Assembly (NCBI GenBank): GCA_947095535.1
Contig: OX352774.1
Coordinates: 115,509,996-115,573,995 of the forward strand
Source of the DNA: Poecilobothrus nobilitatus
Lineage: Eukaryota; Arthropoda; Insecta; Diptera; Dolichopodidae
Length of the DNA stretch: 64,000 nt
Reading direction: 5' to 3'
The translations under genes were made by a program, and so were the position numbers. Shown here piece by piece: positions 46,571 to 59,554 of this stretch. Within the stretch, counting starts at the first letter, position 1. Each line of letters opens with the position of its first letter. The notes beneath the pieces were generated by a model that was not told where the DNA came from, searched no databases, and saw only the letters and a list, made by a program, of their open reading frames with translations.

Positions 46571-48395
46571 TAATTATTACAGAGTCAGAGAGGTATGTCT
46601 TACATTTTCTTCAAAAAAGCTACTTTTATAAAATTAAACAACTTAACAGCTAGAATATGGTCAGTCAAGTAACAGGCTCGGGTAGAGAAAAAATTTATAT
46701 ACTCATATCATGATACTTAATAAAGCTAAACATCAGAAATTTTTTAAAAGATGATTAAATTTTATGAAAATAGCATATATTTAGTTTGTAAGAGTCTCCT
46801 AGAGTTGACACAATCAACTTTACATTTTTCTTCTTTTTTTTCTTCTGTCAACATTCTAATAATATTTCTATACCAAATTACAGAGCAAAAATGTAGTTAT
46901 AATCGCTTCACTTTTTATTTAAATTTGCCAAAAACCTCAAACAACAAAAAATTTATGAAATAAATGTTTCCGTCACAAATAATTAATTCTAGAGAACCCC
47001 AAAAAAAAAAAAAATCAAATTATAAAAAGAACTTATATTTAGCTAATATTTGAAATCTATTTTTTTTTTAATTAGAATCCCCTAAATTTTTAAAATTAAA
47101 AGAATTTTAACCAAAAATAAAATTCAAACAAATATTGTAATTTATAACATAATTTATTAAGTCAGAAAATACTATTATTATCATTATCATCATCATCACC
47201 ACCATCACTAATCATCAGTAACAAAAAAAAAATTCTGTTATTTAAAATTTAACGAAACAAATTCTCTATTAGCGCTCTCCATTTAAATCCCAATTTTCTT
47301 TCAATTTCTACAATCAAATTGAATTCATAATGAAAAAACTTAAGATTTTATGTATTATCCTACATCTCATCTGTAGTCGCAGAATGAACAAAAAAAAAAA
47401 ATTTTAAATTCAATCGCCAAGACTCATGTACCTAATTCATCATCAATGAATGAAACTAATTTCTCAGCGAAAAGGATATGTCATAGGTAATTAGTCTTCT
47501 TATAATATGTATGTACTATGTACAAAATAAAAATAAAAAATAAATGAACTTTATCTCTCTTTATTTTTTGTTTTGCTTATCGCGAATGAATGTCGTTTGT
47601 TTTGCTAGAAATGAGTACATGTTTTGCATACGTATTTTTTGTATATAAAAATGTTGCCAAACATATAATTTTAAATTTTTTTTTGTTAATTTACTGTTGC
47701 TGAATTTTTAGCAGTATTTATCGCATCATCATAATCATGATTTGTGTCCTCTTTTTATTTGCCAAAAAAAAAAATGTAAAAATTACAAATTGAATTTTAC
47801 CGTTATAACCTTAACCCCTTAAAAGTTAATATAAAAATATATGTATTCAAATCAAATATAAAAACGTAACACAATTTTTACACGTTTTCAAAAATGTTGC
47901 TCTTTCATCATATGTTTCCAGCCGTAAGTAATAAAAAGATAATCCTGATTTAAAATTTTAAAAGTGTTCGTTCCATATAATATGTTACAAAAGGTTTGTT
48001 ATTAAACAAGGGAATAACCAAAGAGCTAATTTATCCTTATTCTTAAGTATCACTCTTCATTCAAAACTCTGTCTAAAGGAAAAGAAATACCCCTCTTTCT
48101 CCGATCCCTATTTGCTACTGGATGTTAGCAGTCATATATCCTATATGTTAATATTCTAGATAAAATTCTTTTAAATTCGCTGCGGTTCATTCCACACGCA
48201 CTAAATCACCGACAATAAATACATCTATGTATGTGTGAAATACTATTGCCTAATAAATCTAAAGTTTCATTGTATAATAAAGTCTAAAGTAGCTAAATAT
48301 ATTTGTATTAAATCTGACGAGTTTTTAATTAAACGCGTTCCTGATATACGAAGGGTTTTGAATAATAATAAATTCGAATATCTGCAGTTTATGAA
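46571..48395. other. AT-rich gene-free stretch with ATC/CAT repeats
   Basis: There is no gene. An imperfect trinucleotide tract (ATTATCATCATCATCACC and similar) lies at about 47170-47217. The 70-codon frame at 46751-46963 and the 66-codon frame starting at 48235 have no domain-like features. Confidence 0.5.
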
Positions 48396-48565
48396 AATTT
48401 TAAGGCATTTGAAAATTGGGTTTTTCAAAGTTTGACGGTTCGTAACTCTTCGATTGACGAAACTAGATAAAAAAAAAAATAATCCATAGCAATATTTTTT
48501 TTATAATTCATATTCATAGTTCATATTCTATTTCAAACGGTGCAAAATCTTTACAGAAGCATTAA
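48396..48565 (-). repeat. Possible F1 head fragment, strongly decayed
   Basis: GGCATTTGAAAATTGGGTTT, TTCAAAGTTTGACGGTTCGT, ATTTCAAACGGTGCAAAATC and TTTACAGAAG follow the order of the minus-strand F1 copies at 29.1-29.3 and 33.5-33.7 kb (for example TTTCAAACGGTGGAGAAGTT). Identity is low, so this is a tentative call. Confidence 0.35.
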
Positions 48566-49779
48566 TAAACGGAGTTTTTAACAAATGTCTTTAAAAAAAA
48601 TTGATTTGATGAAAATTTTCTAATTTGTCGAATCTAAATAATTACCTTAATACACCGCTCTAAATAGATATTGCAGACCGGTTTTTCACATTCACTTTAT
48701 TTAATTTTTGCCTTCTGTTTCAAATTATTTTTTGCTCCACAAACTTTAAAAAATCTTTTAGACAGTTTTGAACCGCTAATCATTAGAGCATGACACTTCT
48801 TATTAATTAAAACTAATTTAAATAAACATTGTGCAAGTTGATGCTTAATTAATACTGTATACCAATTAGTATTTGATTATAATTATAAGATATCATAGAA
48901 ATAATTACATATATTTTATATGGTTCGTAGCGAAATTATTCTTATCGTAACTAACTCGATTGCAGCTGCTGTTATAAGTTGTCCTTAAATGTTCGGCTTA
49001 TTTAAACGATTTTCTTATATGCCTTGACACCAGATTGAAAAGACTCAGAAATTAGAGAAACTTACGTCCTATGCGTATAGCGTATATATAAATAGAACTT
49101 ACGCGTTATGCGTATATATCAATAGAACTTCTTGAAGAAATATCTTTCTGTATTATATAAGCTGCTAATTTTACTAAGTAAAGGAAATCAAATCATCATC
49201 TTTTTGTGTCTCTTCTATTTCTCTTCAACATTTTGATTCATAAAATAGCTTATATATAGAATTCAAAATCACAATCCTGTTTGTGTTCTATCTAGAGTCT
49301 ATAAAAATATTATGAATTATTCTTACCCTTATTCTGCCTTCAGCTGATGGGTTTTCTCTCAATTACAATATAAAATTTACTATCGGGCTCATCAGCAATT
49401 GGTTCTATTTAAATATTATGTTCAACATTTCATATAATATTTCGACATTGATATGTCTTATCCGAATTTATACTATTCGATCAATTATCACTTAATTTTA
49501 AACATCAACAGAGCTCTTTTCAAAATCAATCAGAAAGGATGATTCTTCATTAAAGCTTCTTGGACCCATTATACGTATGGCGGAGTATAAAATTTAAAAT
49601 AGAACTTTTTCAAATTTTCAAAAATTCATCGAAAATGTATCGGTACAAATGTATCTAACGTTATAAGTTATTATAATTAATATATATTATAACTAGTTAT
49701 TATATTTGACGTTGCAGATGTAAAAATCATTCCCAGAACGTGATTTATAAGCATTTTAAAAAGAATTTTGAATTTTCTT
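48566..49779. other. AT-rich gene-free stretch
   Basis: No gene is seen. A 30-36-bp tandem pair (AACTTACGTCCTATGCGTAT and AACTTACGCGTTATGCGTAT) lies at 49060-49128. The rest appears unique. Confidence 0.5.
49060..49130 (+). repeat. Two-copy ~36-bp tandem repeat
   Basis: AACTTACGTCCTATGCGTAT...AATAG at 49060 is repeated as AACTTACGCGTTATGCGTAT...AATAG at 49096, followed by a third AACTT. It is a local duplication in non-coding DNA. Confidence 0.8.
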
Positions 49780-49895
49780 ACTTTAGGCAGTCACCTAACT
49801 AGTGGGGTTGCACAAAACATTACTAAAATTGTTCAAGTTTTATTGCTTTACCTCAAATGGCACAAGTTTTGTAAAATTACAGAGCTTATTAGTGG
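49780..49895 (-). repeat. Possible F1 head fragment, strongly decayed
   Basis: TATTGCTTTACCTCAAATGG, then CACAAGTTTTGTAAAATTAC, resemble the F1 head block at 33.64-33.68 kb (CATTGCTTTATTTCAAACGG, then AGAAGTTTTGTAAACAAC). Surrounding blocks match poorly. This removes the main reason to think that the 62-codon frame here (49802-49990) is real. Confidence 0.3.
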
Positions 49896-52584
49896 GCGTT
49901 GCTGGTTTAACACTTGCGTATACTTTTTGTTGTATTAGACAAAAAAGAAATTCTCATTTTATGGTTAAGAATAAACATTCAAGAAACTAACAAATATCTA
50001 AGTTTGCATTATTTTTTTTCTACAATTTGAATTTTTATTTCTGTTAAAATTTTATCCAATCGATTTTTTTTTTCACCTTTTCAGCAAAAAATAATTGTTT
50101 CCACTTTTTCATTCTTTTTATTTTTGGTATACTCAATGATACGATCCGATAAAATCCGATTGCATCTACAGTATCATTTATGTTAAATACCAACATGATA
50201 GCATCTGATGGGTTGGAAAATAAATTTAACAAAAACCTTCATTTTTGCAACATAATAAACATTATTACTGTCATATGATTACTGTCACATGATTATTGTC
50301 ATATGATTACATACAAATGTTGGTAATAAAAAAAATTTAAATTCACAGACTTTAACAATACAATAACAGCAAAAACAAAAAATTTACATATTCATGAAAT
50401 TAACCTCACCATTTGACCGTATGTATTTTTTTTTTTTGTCGAGATCAGATCTTCTTGTTTTTGTAATGTACAAAAATCCCTATATGTCTTAAGTCGGTCG
50501 TTATAATAGTTTATCCTATTCTATTTGGTATGATTGAATAAATGTAGGTGTATCTATATAGAATAACAATAATGAGGCTATAATTTTTTTTAATAAAAGT
50601 GATATATAATTTTTTGTAGTTATTTTTTATAATGGAGACTTATATACAATTACATACAAACATGAATTCAATAAAGTGTCATGTCTTTTGTATGAAAATG
50701 TTTTGTTAATTTGATTTTGTAACAAAAGTAACAAAACCAAACAAGTTTCCAAAAAATATATATATTAGTGAATGGCATAAGTTATCTTTAATATAAAGTA
50801 GAGTTCTTCTTTCTTTTTGTCCTTTATGGGTTGCTAAACCATACATCCGATTGAAAGCAATCTTTGCAGGAATATTTTTCTAAGCCTAAAAAAAGTCAAG
50901 AACTATTTCTCTTTGCAGATCGTAAACACTTTTGAGCACGCTTTTAAGCATTTGAGTACAGCTGGCTAAACGGTTTGACCGATTGACTTCAAACTTTATA
51001 TATAAGTGTGGCTATATGGCTAAGGTATAAGATGGGAGAACAAATTTGATCTATAGCAGCACAACTGCTTTTCAAAACCATTTTCAGTTTCAATTAAAAA
51101 CAGATTGTGATTAAAATTCTGTGTATGTATTTCAATAAAAAAGTTGACTATAATAACAGACTTAAAATTTATTAACCCATTCGGCATTCGAAATAAAACT
51201 TTGTAAGTCTCAAAGAAGCGTTAAAGAAAGTGTTAAAGCGTTAAGAAAAGATATTTTGTCGAGTTCCGTTAAACCATTTGGCAAAAGATTTTTTAAGGTA
51301 ATTTTATGTTTTTACATTTTCAATTCTCAATGATTCCGATCCTACTTATGACAAACAAGACATAATAATTAATTAAAATCAATTAATTGTTTTAACAGTT
51401 TCCAGATATAAATATTCGTAGTTAGGTGTAGTTAATTTAGCAAATAGTTTTTCCTGTCAATATTTTTTATTGACAAATTACAAGGAGATTTTTGTTCTCC
51501 ATAAATTTTATTTGAAACAGTTTCATTTTATTTTATTTTATTTAATCTTAAGTAAGTTCAATGGAAGAAGGAACCGCAACCAATGGAATCTGCAAAAGAT
51601 TAATGCTCAAAATTACAAAGTTTTCTAAACCATTCCCCCGTATTACTTTCAAATTGAATATTCATCTGTTTATCTAATATTGGGTCATTAAAACTAAATT
51701 CTTAAGAGAGTTTTTTTCATAAAATATTGTTTGCTGGTAAAAATAACGGCAACCTGTCAATTTTTTTGTATATAAAAATATTTAAATGATCGTATAATAA
51801 TAATTACAATTGTAATAATGATATTGCATTTAATTTCTTCTTTTTTTTTTGGTGTCTCCATCTTAAAAAAAAAAATACATTTTATTTATTTACAAAATAA
51901 AAAACTTTAATTCCATAGATGCGATACTACGCAATACCGTAATATATAAACACTGTAATACTTTATAATAAATAAGATACTCTTGTTGCGTTATTGAAAA
52001 TAATTTAGTACTTAATCAACTTCTTTGGAAACAAAAAAAAAGTATTTGTCAACTTAAAAACTATCTACATAAGAATTTCAATAATATAGATAAAAAACAA
52101 CGATTCAAAAGTGGGTGTCAAATCTACCAATATAAATTTGAAATTAAATATAGTACTTAAATATTTAAATTGGTTTTTTTTTTTTTGTATTCATTAATCG
52201 GATTTGTAATTACCTCTTGATTACTTTGGAAAATTGAAAAATTAAATAAGTATTGAGAGACACTTTAATAATACGTATATATTTAAAAAATGATGTTTTC
52301 GATTATATTGTAAAAATAAATATTAATTAACCATAATATATTAATTGTAATTAAATTCTTAATTAAAAATTTGATTACTCTTAGTTTTTTTCCTTCATTC
52401 TTGTTTCATTTACGTAATCAAATATAGGTACCTTTCATTAAATCAGAAATCTTCAAACTTAAAAAATGGTGACATATGTTTAACCAGTTTTTTGTATTTT
52501 GAAGAAAAATATTTCAGAAACAGGGCCAACTTAGCAACAAGAGATTTGAGGTCTTTCGATTTAAAAGATTTTATAGCAATTACA
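49896..52584. other. AT-rich gene-free stretch with one possible element fragment
   Basis: There is no gene. A 14-bp tandem repeat lies at 50264-50310. The segment 50800-51060 is more complex; its CTAAACGGTTTGACCGATTG and ACTTCAAACTTTATATATAA phrases have the style of a common insect transposon remnant, but no second copy exists in this window. Elsewhere it is A/T-rich unique DNA. Confidence 0.45.
50264..50310 (+). repeat. 14-bp tandem repeat
   Basis: ATTACTGTCATATG, ATTACTGTCACATG, ATTATTGTCATATG and a partial ATTAC follow one another without gaps. Confidence 0.95.
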
Positions 52585-52780
52585 ATTCTTTTTTTTGCGA
52601 GGGTAGGTGTGAATTACATTATATAGGAGTGGAAGGAGCACGACTCCCTTATAAATGTAATGGAACTTTAACCTACTAAACACCAGCTTCCTTTTTTGAC
52701 CAAATAATAAGATATACGACCTTTCTTACTCATGTACTATCTGGTGAAATGAAGTTGAGTTAAGTTAAGGATAAACAAAA
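52585..52780 (-). repeat. R2 dispersed short repeat, diverged
   Basis: The copy starts with a T-run and TGCGAGGGTAGGTGTGAATT, and has TGTAATGGAACTTTAACCTA, TTTTTTGACCAAATAATAAG and ACTCATGTACTATCTGGTGA. The last phrase is nearly identical to 2046-2065, and TTTTTTGACCA is shared with 10.40 kb. Copies at 1.9, 10.3 and 52.6 kb thus form a subgroup that differs from the 30.7/41.4/46.4-kb subgroup. Confidence 0.5.
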
Positions 52781-53971
52781 AGATTGTTTTGAATTGAAAT
52801 ACAGTTAATAATAATTATAAAACAATCTATAATTTCAAGGCACCTCATTAAAAAATTTAAGTCAATAACATTAACATTGAAAATTAGAGATTACTGCGTA
52901 CTGAACCAATGTAAATCAATCTATATAATCAATGATTGCAATTAAATTTTAAAGCTTTTCATGTCAACTTTAATTTCTTATCTTTTAAATTTTTGGTAGA
53001 TATATATTTTTTGTTATAAAAAATAATTCTTACTTGTTTTTCTATCAATACCACATTCTAATTTAATTAGCCCTTTTTTTTTTTTTTTTTCTTAAAATGT
53101 AATTACCGTAATTCATTGTGCAAATACATCATAAATCTTATGAAGCGTAAACTAAAAAAAATTCTTAATGTTTATTAAAACTTTTTTAAATGATTTTAAA
53201 TAATCCACACATAATTGCCATCTATGATCGTTTATTTATTTATTTATTTTTTTAATTTTTTTTTTTTTTTATCTTCTAAAATCGAAGATCATTAAATTAA
53301 TCCGCGAACAATAATAAACAAAAGAAACTGCACCGCATTAATAAATCATAGACAAAAAAATAAACAATTATATTAGAATGCCAGATCAAACTGCTCAAAG
53401 CCTCAAAACAAATGCCTAATCCAATCCATTTTTTTTTTATATTGTTTTTCATAAGATCAACCAAAAAACCGCGAATATTTATCCGCGGATTATAAAAACA
53501 CAAAAGTTCTTGGATTTAATTAGTAAAAAAAACAAAAAAAAATAAAGAAAATAAAATTTTATTATAAAAAAAAATGTGCGCGAAATATTCTTTTAATTGG
53601 CATCATAGAAAATAAAAATAAAAAAAAAATATAAAACTAGAGGATAAGTCTACTGAAAATAATTTTTAGTTTTTTTCTGCTTTTGTCGTTTTAGACAATA
53701 TGTGGTATATACAAAATCTTTATCTCCGGAAAAGATTAATCTAAAATTATCTGCAGAGGCTTTTACTAAATAATTACTGAATTTTAGCAAATTAAGAGTA
53801 AAGCCTTTCTAATTATATAGGAATAATTTAAAAATCTTCAAAAAGCGTTAACCGTTCCGTTTTTCCATATTAATAAGTCTTTCTTTGTCTGGTAACCTTA
53901 ACAGGTAATCAAATAATTAATTTAGATATCTACCAGATGATTATTGTTAAGGACTGGTCCAGACGTTCAGT
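52781..53971. other. AT-rich gene-free stretch
   Basis: I see no gene. Poly-T runs are frequent around 53070-53090 and 53240-53270. A 68-codon minus-strand frame at 53297-53503 has no recognisable block. Confidence 0.5.
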
Positions 53972-55553
53972 TTTTATACCCGTACGATAGGATCGGGTAT
54001 AATAAAATTACTCCTCCGTTTGTAACACCTCGAAATAAGCGAGCTAGATATACCTTCAAAGGTATGGATCGGATCAGAAAAAAATTCTAAGACTTTTGAG
54101 CCATGTCCGTCCGTCCGTCCGTCAGCACGCTAACTCAAAAACTAAGAAAGCTAGAATCTTGAAATTTACACAAAATATTCTGGGAGTAATTTGTAGGTTC
54201 CCTATTTTTTTGGTTGAGTTTGGACCAAGCCTTAGGGTAGCTCTCGAACACCTAACTTTTAGATCCCCACATTGTTTTTGCAATAGAGCTATGAAATTTT
54301 AACTGCTGATAGATGTCACAAAAATATTAATTTTATTTTTAAAAACTTTTTTTTGTATCCCCACCCGTTACGGAGCTACAGCTCCCCAAAGATTCAAAAA
54401 AGCTCTATATTTAAATTGTTATAGCACAAGTTGTACAAGGTATATCTTCATTTTGAAAACGCCAAACGATTACTACTTTTATTAGCTTTAAAAGTATATA
54501 TACAATAAATATACTTTTGTTGCATACGGTGTCTTAATTTACCGTTATGCGAAACTAAAATTTTGCAAAATCCTTTAACCCTTCTATCTTCTAAAACCCT
54601 TCTATCTTCTATCTTCTGAAATTTTGACAGAAGTTAGATCTTTGAAAATAAGTATGAGTCATTTCAGAAATTTTTTTTGTATCATCTCCTGTTTAGGAGC
54701 TGTAAGGGGTCAAAAACTGCAAAAACTGTAAAGGGGTTAAACACCTGTAACTTGAACACCTGTTAAATTTTTTCTGAAGTAATACAGAAAAATTAAAGCT
54801 TCGACATTATACTCTTATTTCTGTTAACAACTTTTTTTAATAATATAGGGTTACTTTATAATTGACGAAAGAGTTACTTGATTTTTTCAAATTTTCTAAC
54901 AAATTTCTTCAACTAATTTTTTGCATTTTGTTTTACTCGATAATTTGAAATTGTTGAGGATATAATGCGTAGTACAAAAAAATGTAATTAAATAAACAAC
55001 ATAACGGTTGCTTGAAGAATTTTTATTTATATGATATTGATATATATACATACTTATATAATATCATGTTTATTTACATATCGTATATGTCACTAGTGAA
55101 TGAATGATAAGAGTATATATGTATATTATATAGAGCCGTATTTACATACATATATGTATTTTATTGTACTTATAAGAAATTATTCTGTCAATGGAATATT
55201 TAAATATAATATAATATAATAATTAAAATTATATTTATTATGTTGTACTAAGTAAATTTAATATATATTTATCGCTTAGTATTAAATGGTACTATAGAAT
55301 ATTTGAAAAAGTTTTGGATTGATAATCGTTATGTGAAAGGTTAGAATTTGCTTTTGAAGAATGTATAAACATATAGTTTGAATATATGTACAACCCATAG
55401 TACTAGAAATTATAAAATTTACCCAAATTATTTTAAAATACTAAAATATTAAAAAAATAATATTGTAAGCAGAGTGACAGGCTGTGAACATACTAACGGT
55501 TCGTACGGGTATCTAAGATTTGACAAAGGGAACTGTATTCTTCCTCGTTTTTT
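53972..55553 (-). mobile_element. Composite F2 element containing an F1 monomer
   Basis: On the minus strand the two ends are F2-type. The 5' end at about 55553-55500 reads AACGAGGAAGAATACAG, then GTCAAATCTTAGATACCCGT. The 3' end at 53972-54008 is the hairpin TTTTATACCC...GGGTATAATAAAA, with the GTCC run at 54105-54122. From about 54280 to 54860 lies about one F1 monomer instead of normal F2 body: TTACGGAGCTACAGCTCCCC, ACCGTTATGCGAAAC, CATCTCCTGTTTAGGAGC, ACACCTGTAACTTGAACACC. The rest (54860-55490) is A/T-rich with no known match. It is either one 1.58-kb chimeric element or independent insertions; collinear orientation of both ends favours a single unit. Confidence 0.6.
54105..54122 (+). 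repeat. (GTCC)n run beside the F2 hairpin
   Basis: Four to five GTCC units follow GAGCCAT, as GCCATGT(CC) also does on the minus strand in the copy at 12.8 kb. The tract is part of the element end. Confidence 0.9.
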
Positions 55554-58500
55554 ACAGTTTTTAAAAAGAAAAATTTCACAATATTAGAGAATTTGGTTTG
55601 CACAAAGCAGGATTTACGAACGTTTTTCGTCAACGCGCCTATATCAACTTGTAGAAACCGAGTTTATGATTGAATAAAAAATTAGCGTGTGGACTGTATT
55701 TAAAAAAAAAATTTGTTCTGGAGAAAATCCACTTTTATTGGATTTTTTTCTTTTTATTTTTTTTTATTTTTCATCTGAAAGTAAGCCGAGTTGCTCATCC
55801 TGCAATTTTATAATAAACCTAAGGATATATACTTGATGTATACATTTGCTAAATGAGAAAGTATAGTCTTTATAATATATTAGCTTTTCTCAATCTGGTT
55901 ATCCTTTTATAAATCCAACAAATTTATCAGGCACTCTCGAAAGAAGCCTTTAGAATTTCCAGTTTCCCAGTGACTTGTTTTTTACTTAAAATTAATCAAA
56001 ATAAAGAATTTTTTGGTAGACTTATATTCTATATTTTAATAAAATATTTAGATTTTGGCGCATTGATCTAAACCATCATAATAGTAATGAGATCTTCGAT
56101 TAGAACTTATAATTTTTTTTATCACTTATACACAGAAATCATATAATAAAGTTTTTTTTACTTATTTTTTTTTTGTTTTTTTTTATATAATGATGAATTT
56201 AATTGCGAAACGTTTTGATATAACTTTAAAAACGCGATTTATGTTTTTGTTTTTACTTTTTATTGTTGTTATTTGTCAGAAAATCACAAAATAGAACGAT
56301 AAAAATGCAAGGCAAGACATGATTTGCGATCATTCATCCATTTGTGAATCGATTTCAATGACATTATCGCGAATTTATATCCGTAATTAATTTTTTTTTG
56401 TTTAATTTTTTCTTCTATTTCTTTATTTATTTTGTGCAGAAAAGATAAAAAACTCAACATATGGCAATAATAGCAGATTTGAAGTTTAAAACTAAATGAA
56501 AGATAAGGAAAGGGTACTGAATAATCAAGACTTAAGTTTGAACGTGTTTCTAATAGTAATGAAATTGCGGCAGAACGAGCAATATAGATGAATTCATGGA
56601 ATTATTAACCAAGGCAAGGCTGTGACTTTCAAATGTCAAACTTTGATAGATAGAGTCAAATTTACTTAGCTTATTAACTGTGATTTTTTTCAAATTATAA
56701 AATAAAATACTTTTAAAATTGAAAAGAAAATAATTAAAATTTCTGTCATGAATTTCTTAATAGTCTTATTCGTAGGTTTCTAATTAAAAAACTGAAGCAA
56801 CTAAATTAATTGGGAACGGCAAGTGAATAATATTTTACTAGGAATGTTTAAAGAGTCTAAGAACTGTTTGAGTTTAACAACAGCTATGCAAATCGATTTC
56901 TTTTCTTCTGAAGGCTCGCCTTTAGCTATTTCCTCCTAGATTGATAAAATCTTTGCTCAAGTATGCATTTGCTCTCCTTTTTCTACCCAACTGGACGTCC
57001 CTTTATTCTTTTCATTCACAATTTTACTGTGAATGATCTTTCGAGTTGATTTTAAAGAAACTATGAAGTCTGTCAAAATTTTCCAGAGATGCAACACGAT
57101 ATATTTACGATAATAAGAATTCAAATAAGAATTTTTACTAGCTAACATATCAAATATTTCAATTTTTTTTATAAAAAATATTTCGTTTCAATTCTGAAAA
57201 CAAAACATACAAGTATAAAAATATTTTTTTTTTTTTTGCGCAATTTGAAAATGAATGGAATGTTTCTTAATCATATAAAAATGAATGATTATCTTCTAAA
57301 ATGTCAAAATCAATTAATCATACATTATTTTTTACACACATATATATACACAATTCACATGTAATTACTTCATCAGGTCTTAAATTGATTTGAGCTAAGG
57401 CGCTGTTCAATGTTTCCGCTCTTTAATGTAAAAATAAAAGTTTTTTATTGTCTTCTACTAATTCTTTGAAAGAATTTTAATAATTTTCAATTCAATTTTA
57501 ATGCAATGAAATATTTCAATGATAATGTAATATTTTTTTTTTTATAAAAATAAATTAATTTAATAACAAATAAATAATTAAATAAAAAAAAAAATTAATT
57601 GCTAATATATGAAATCACTTGAGTTTTCTAAAAATTAAACATTGACATTTAGAGACAGACTTTAAATAGACTTAAATTTTAAAAAAATAATTTTACTTTT
57701 TTTATATAAAGATTTTAATCAGATTTTCTTATATATTTTATATGACATTTGATTCAGACAACCATCATTTGCAGTATTTAACTTTTTTTTGTCATTTTTG
57801 TTAGATTTAGCGAATTATTTCGCGTATATTTTTTTAACTTTAATATGATTTAAGTTTTTAAAATATGTACATTTTCTAAAGTTCCGACTGCATTCTACCA
57901 TTCTTATGCACAATATAAAACAATTGTTTCTCTTAAACCTCAAGAAGTGTTGCCTTTTTAATAAAGGTGAAATATTTTTCTATGACATTGGCTTAATTTT
58001 TTCCTGTGTAACAATATTTGGTTCGGAGAATATTTTGTTCAGGTTTTTTTTTTTTTGTTGACGATTTTACCACTTTATTTGACAAAGTGGTGTGGCACAC
58101 ACTCATCTAGTACATGTTCTTCAGTTACATTTCCAGTACTATGTTTCTGAAAGAGTTTGTGAAAGAAAGCTTTCTGACAGATATATTTTATGTTTTTACT
58201 TAGTTCACCTGCATATTAATTTTAATTTGCCCTTTAGTACTATTTTGGCTCATGCTGCAACTCATTCTTTCCAAAATTATGACAAAATATTGATCAATCA
58301 GAAGCATTTTCTGAAGGGTGATTTGTTTACATTAATTTTCTTATAGTTAATTACAATTATAATACCTAATACAAGTACAATTGTATTTAAAATACACAAC
58401 TGAAAGCATGGGGTTTCTTTTTTCGAATCCCCAAAGTGTCATAAAATTTTATTTATTTCAAATCTTTGAATTTCTAGGAATGGCGTTCTTTTTGTTTGAT

Positions 58501-59087
58501 GATGATTACAACAATCAATTTGTTTAATAAACAAAATTATTAAATACCAAGCAATGTAATGTTGGTAATGTATGTAAATATTTTTAAACACAATTTTGTG
58601 TCATGAAAGCATTTCGTAGAAGGACTATCTAGTATTATTAAATTTAATTATAAATTTTAGAGAATCGAATTGCTAGTGTCCGCGATATTAAAAATTTTGT
58701 CATCATTTTTCATACCAATTTAATGTTCAACCGTCACATTGATTTTATTTAATCTAAAGCTTTTTCTATGTTGATTTCGTTACACATTATTATACATTCA
58801 AAACTTTATATACTACCCTGGCTCATCATCATCTTTAATATATTTCTACAATTAGGATACTTTTTGCATATATAAACAATGATATCCAAAAAATATGGCT
58901 AAATGACTTCCAGAAAATATGATTTAGCCTTAGAAAAATTAATTGGTAACTTCACACAGTCATTTATGAGGCTAACTGTCTTTTAGATATTAATACTCTT
59001 GAAATAAGTTTTTATATCGCTTCTGTTACCGTCGCTTATTACGTAATAACCAAAATTGCAACAAGACAATTTTATTTTTAAGAAATA
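55554..59087. other. AT-rich gene-free stretch
   Basis: There is no gene. Frames of 60-85 codons at 56957-57148 and 58092-58346 show no domain-like block. The latter begins MAHTHLVHVLQLHFQYY and is His/Phe-rich, without support from composition of the surrounding DNA. The remainder is A/T-rich. Confidence 0.5.
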
Positions 59088-59340
59088 CAGAGTGAGCCAA
59101 CTTGGACAGACTGAATCGAAATGCTTATTTTTTTTTTTTTTTATGTTTTTTATTTTATTTTTTATTAAATGGAAGTATAAATTATTAAATTGACATTATT
59201 TAAATGGCTTCCATTTTTCTGCTGGCTCTTTTTAAGACATTTTGCATTACGTTGCGCAATTTCAGTGCGAATATTCTACTTTAGTTCCTGAATGTTTTGT
59301 TTTTTATTGACGTTCCTTCAGTCAGCCCAAGTTGGCCTTG
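59088..59340 (-). mobile_element. Tc1/mariner-type deletion derivative (253 bp)
   Basis: The element is flanked by TA dinucleotides (59086-59087 and 59341-59342), the target of Tc1/mariner transposons. Imperfect terminal inverted repeats of about 25 nt are present: GCCAACTTGGACAGACTGAA at 59095-59114 against TTCAGTCAGCCCAAGTTGGC at 59317-59336, with 2 mismatches in 20. On the minus strand the interior reads IQELK, a stop, then NIRTEIAQRNAKC and later QKNGSHLNNV. This has the style of the extreme C-terminus of a mariner-like transposase (ELKxxIRxEI...NGxHL). The catalytic domain is gone, so this is a non-autonomous remnant. Strand follows the transposase relic. Confidence 0.72.
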
Positions 59341-59554
59341 TATATTAATACCTATGCACCGGCTCATGATTTTAGAACAAAAGTTTCATATATATTAATG
59401 CACATAGATCCTTTTATGTTTTCTCTTAGTTGTAAATTTCAACGCAATTTATTTTATACACTCAATAAAATCACTTAAATAAATTTGACGAAGTAAATTT
59501 AGATGAAATAAATAAATAAATTAAACTATTTGAATTTCCGTGTCAATACTAATG
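59341..59554. other. Short AT-rich spacer
   Basis: There is nothing recognisable between the mariner-type relic and the R2 copy. Confidence 0.5.

Noticed and set aside
49802..49990. A 62-codon plus-strand frame
   Set aside because: Its first part overlaps a decayed F1-like head block on the opposite strand, and it has no domain features.
50264..50310. CRISPR-like spaced repeats
   Set aside because: The 14-bp units are contiguous without spacers and the genome is eukaryotic; this is a simple tandem repeat.
50800..51060. A named insect transposon fragment (CTAAACGGTTTGACCGATTG phrase)
   Set aside because: The style is familiar, but there is no second copy in the window and no end motifs, so no family call can be defended.
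54096..54302. A 68-codon plus-strand frame starting at the GTCC run
   Set aside because: The frame begins in the GTCC microsatellite of the F2 end and runs across the F2/F1 junction. It is repeat, not gene.
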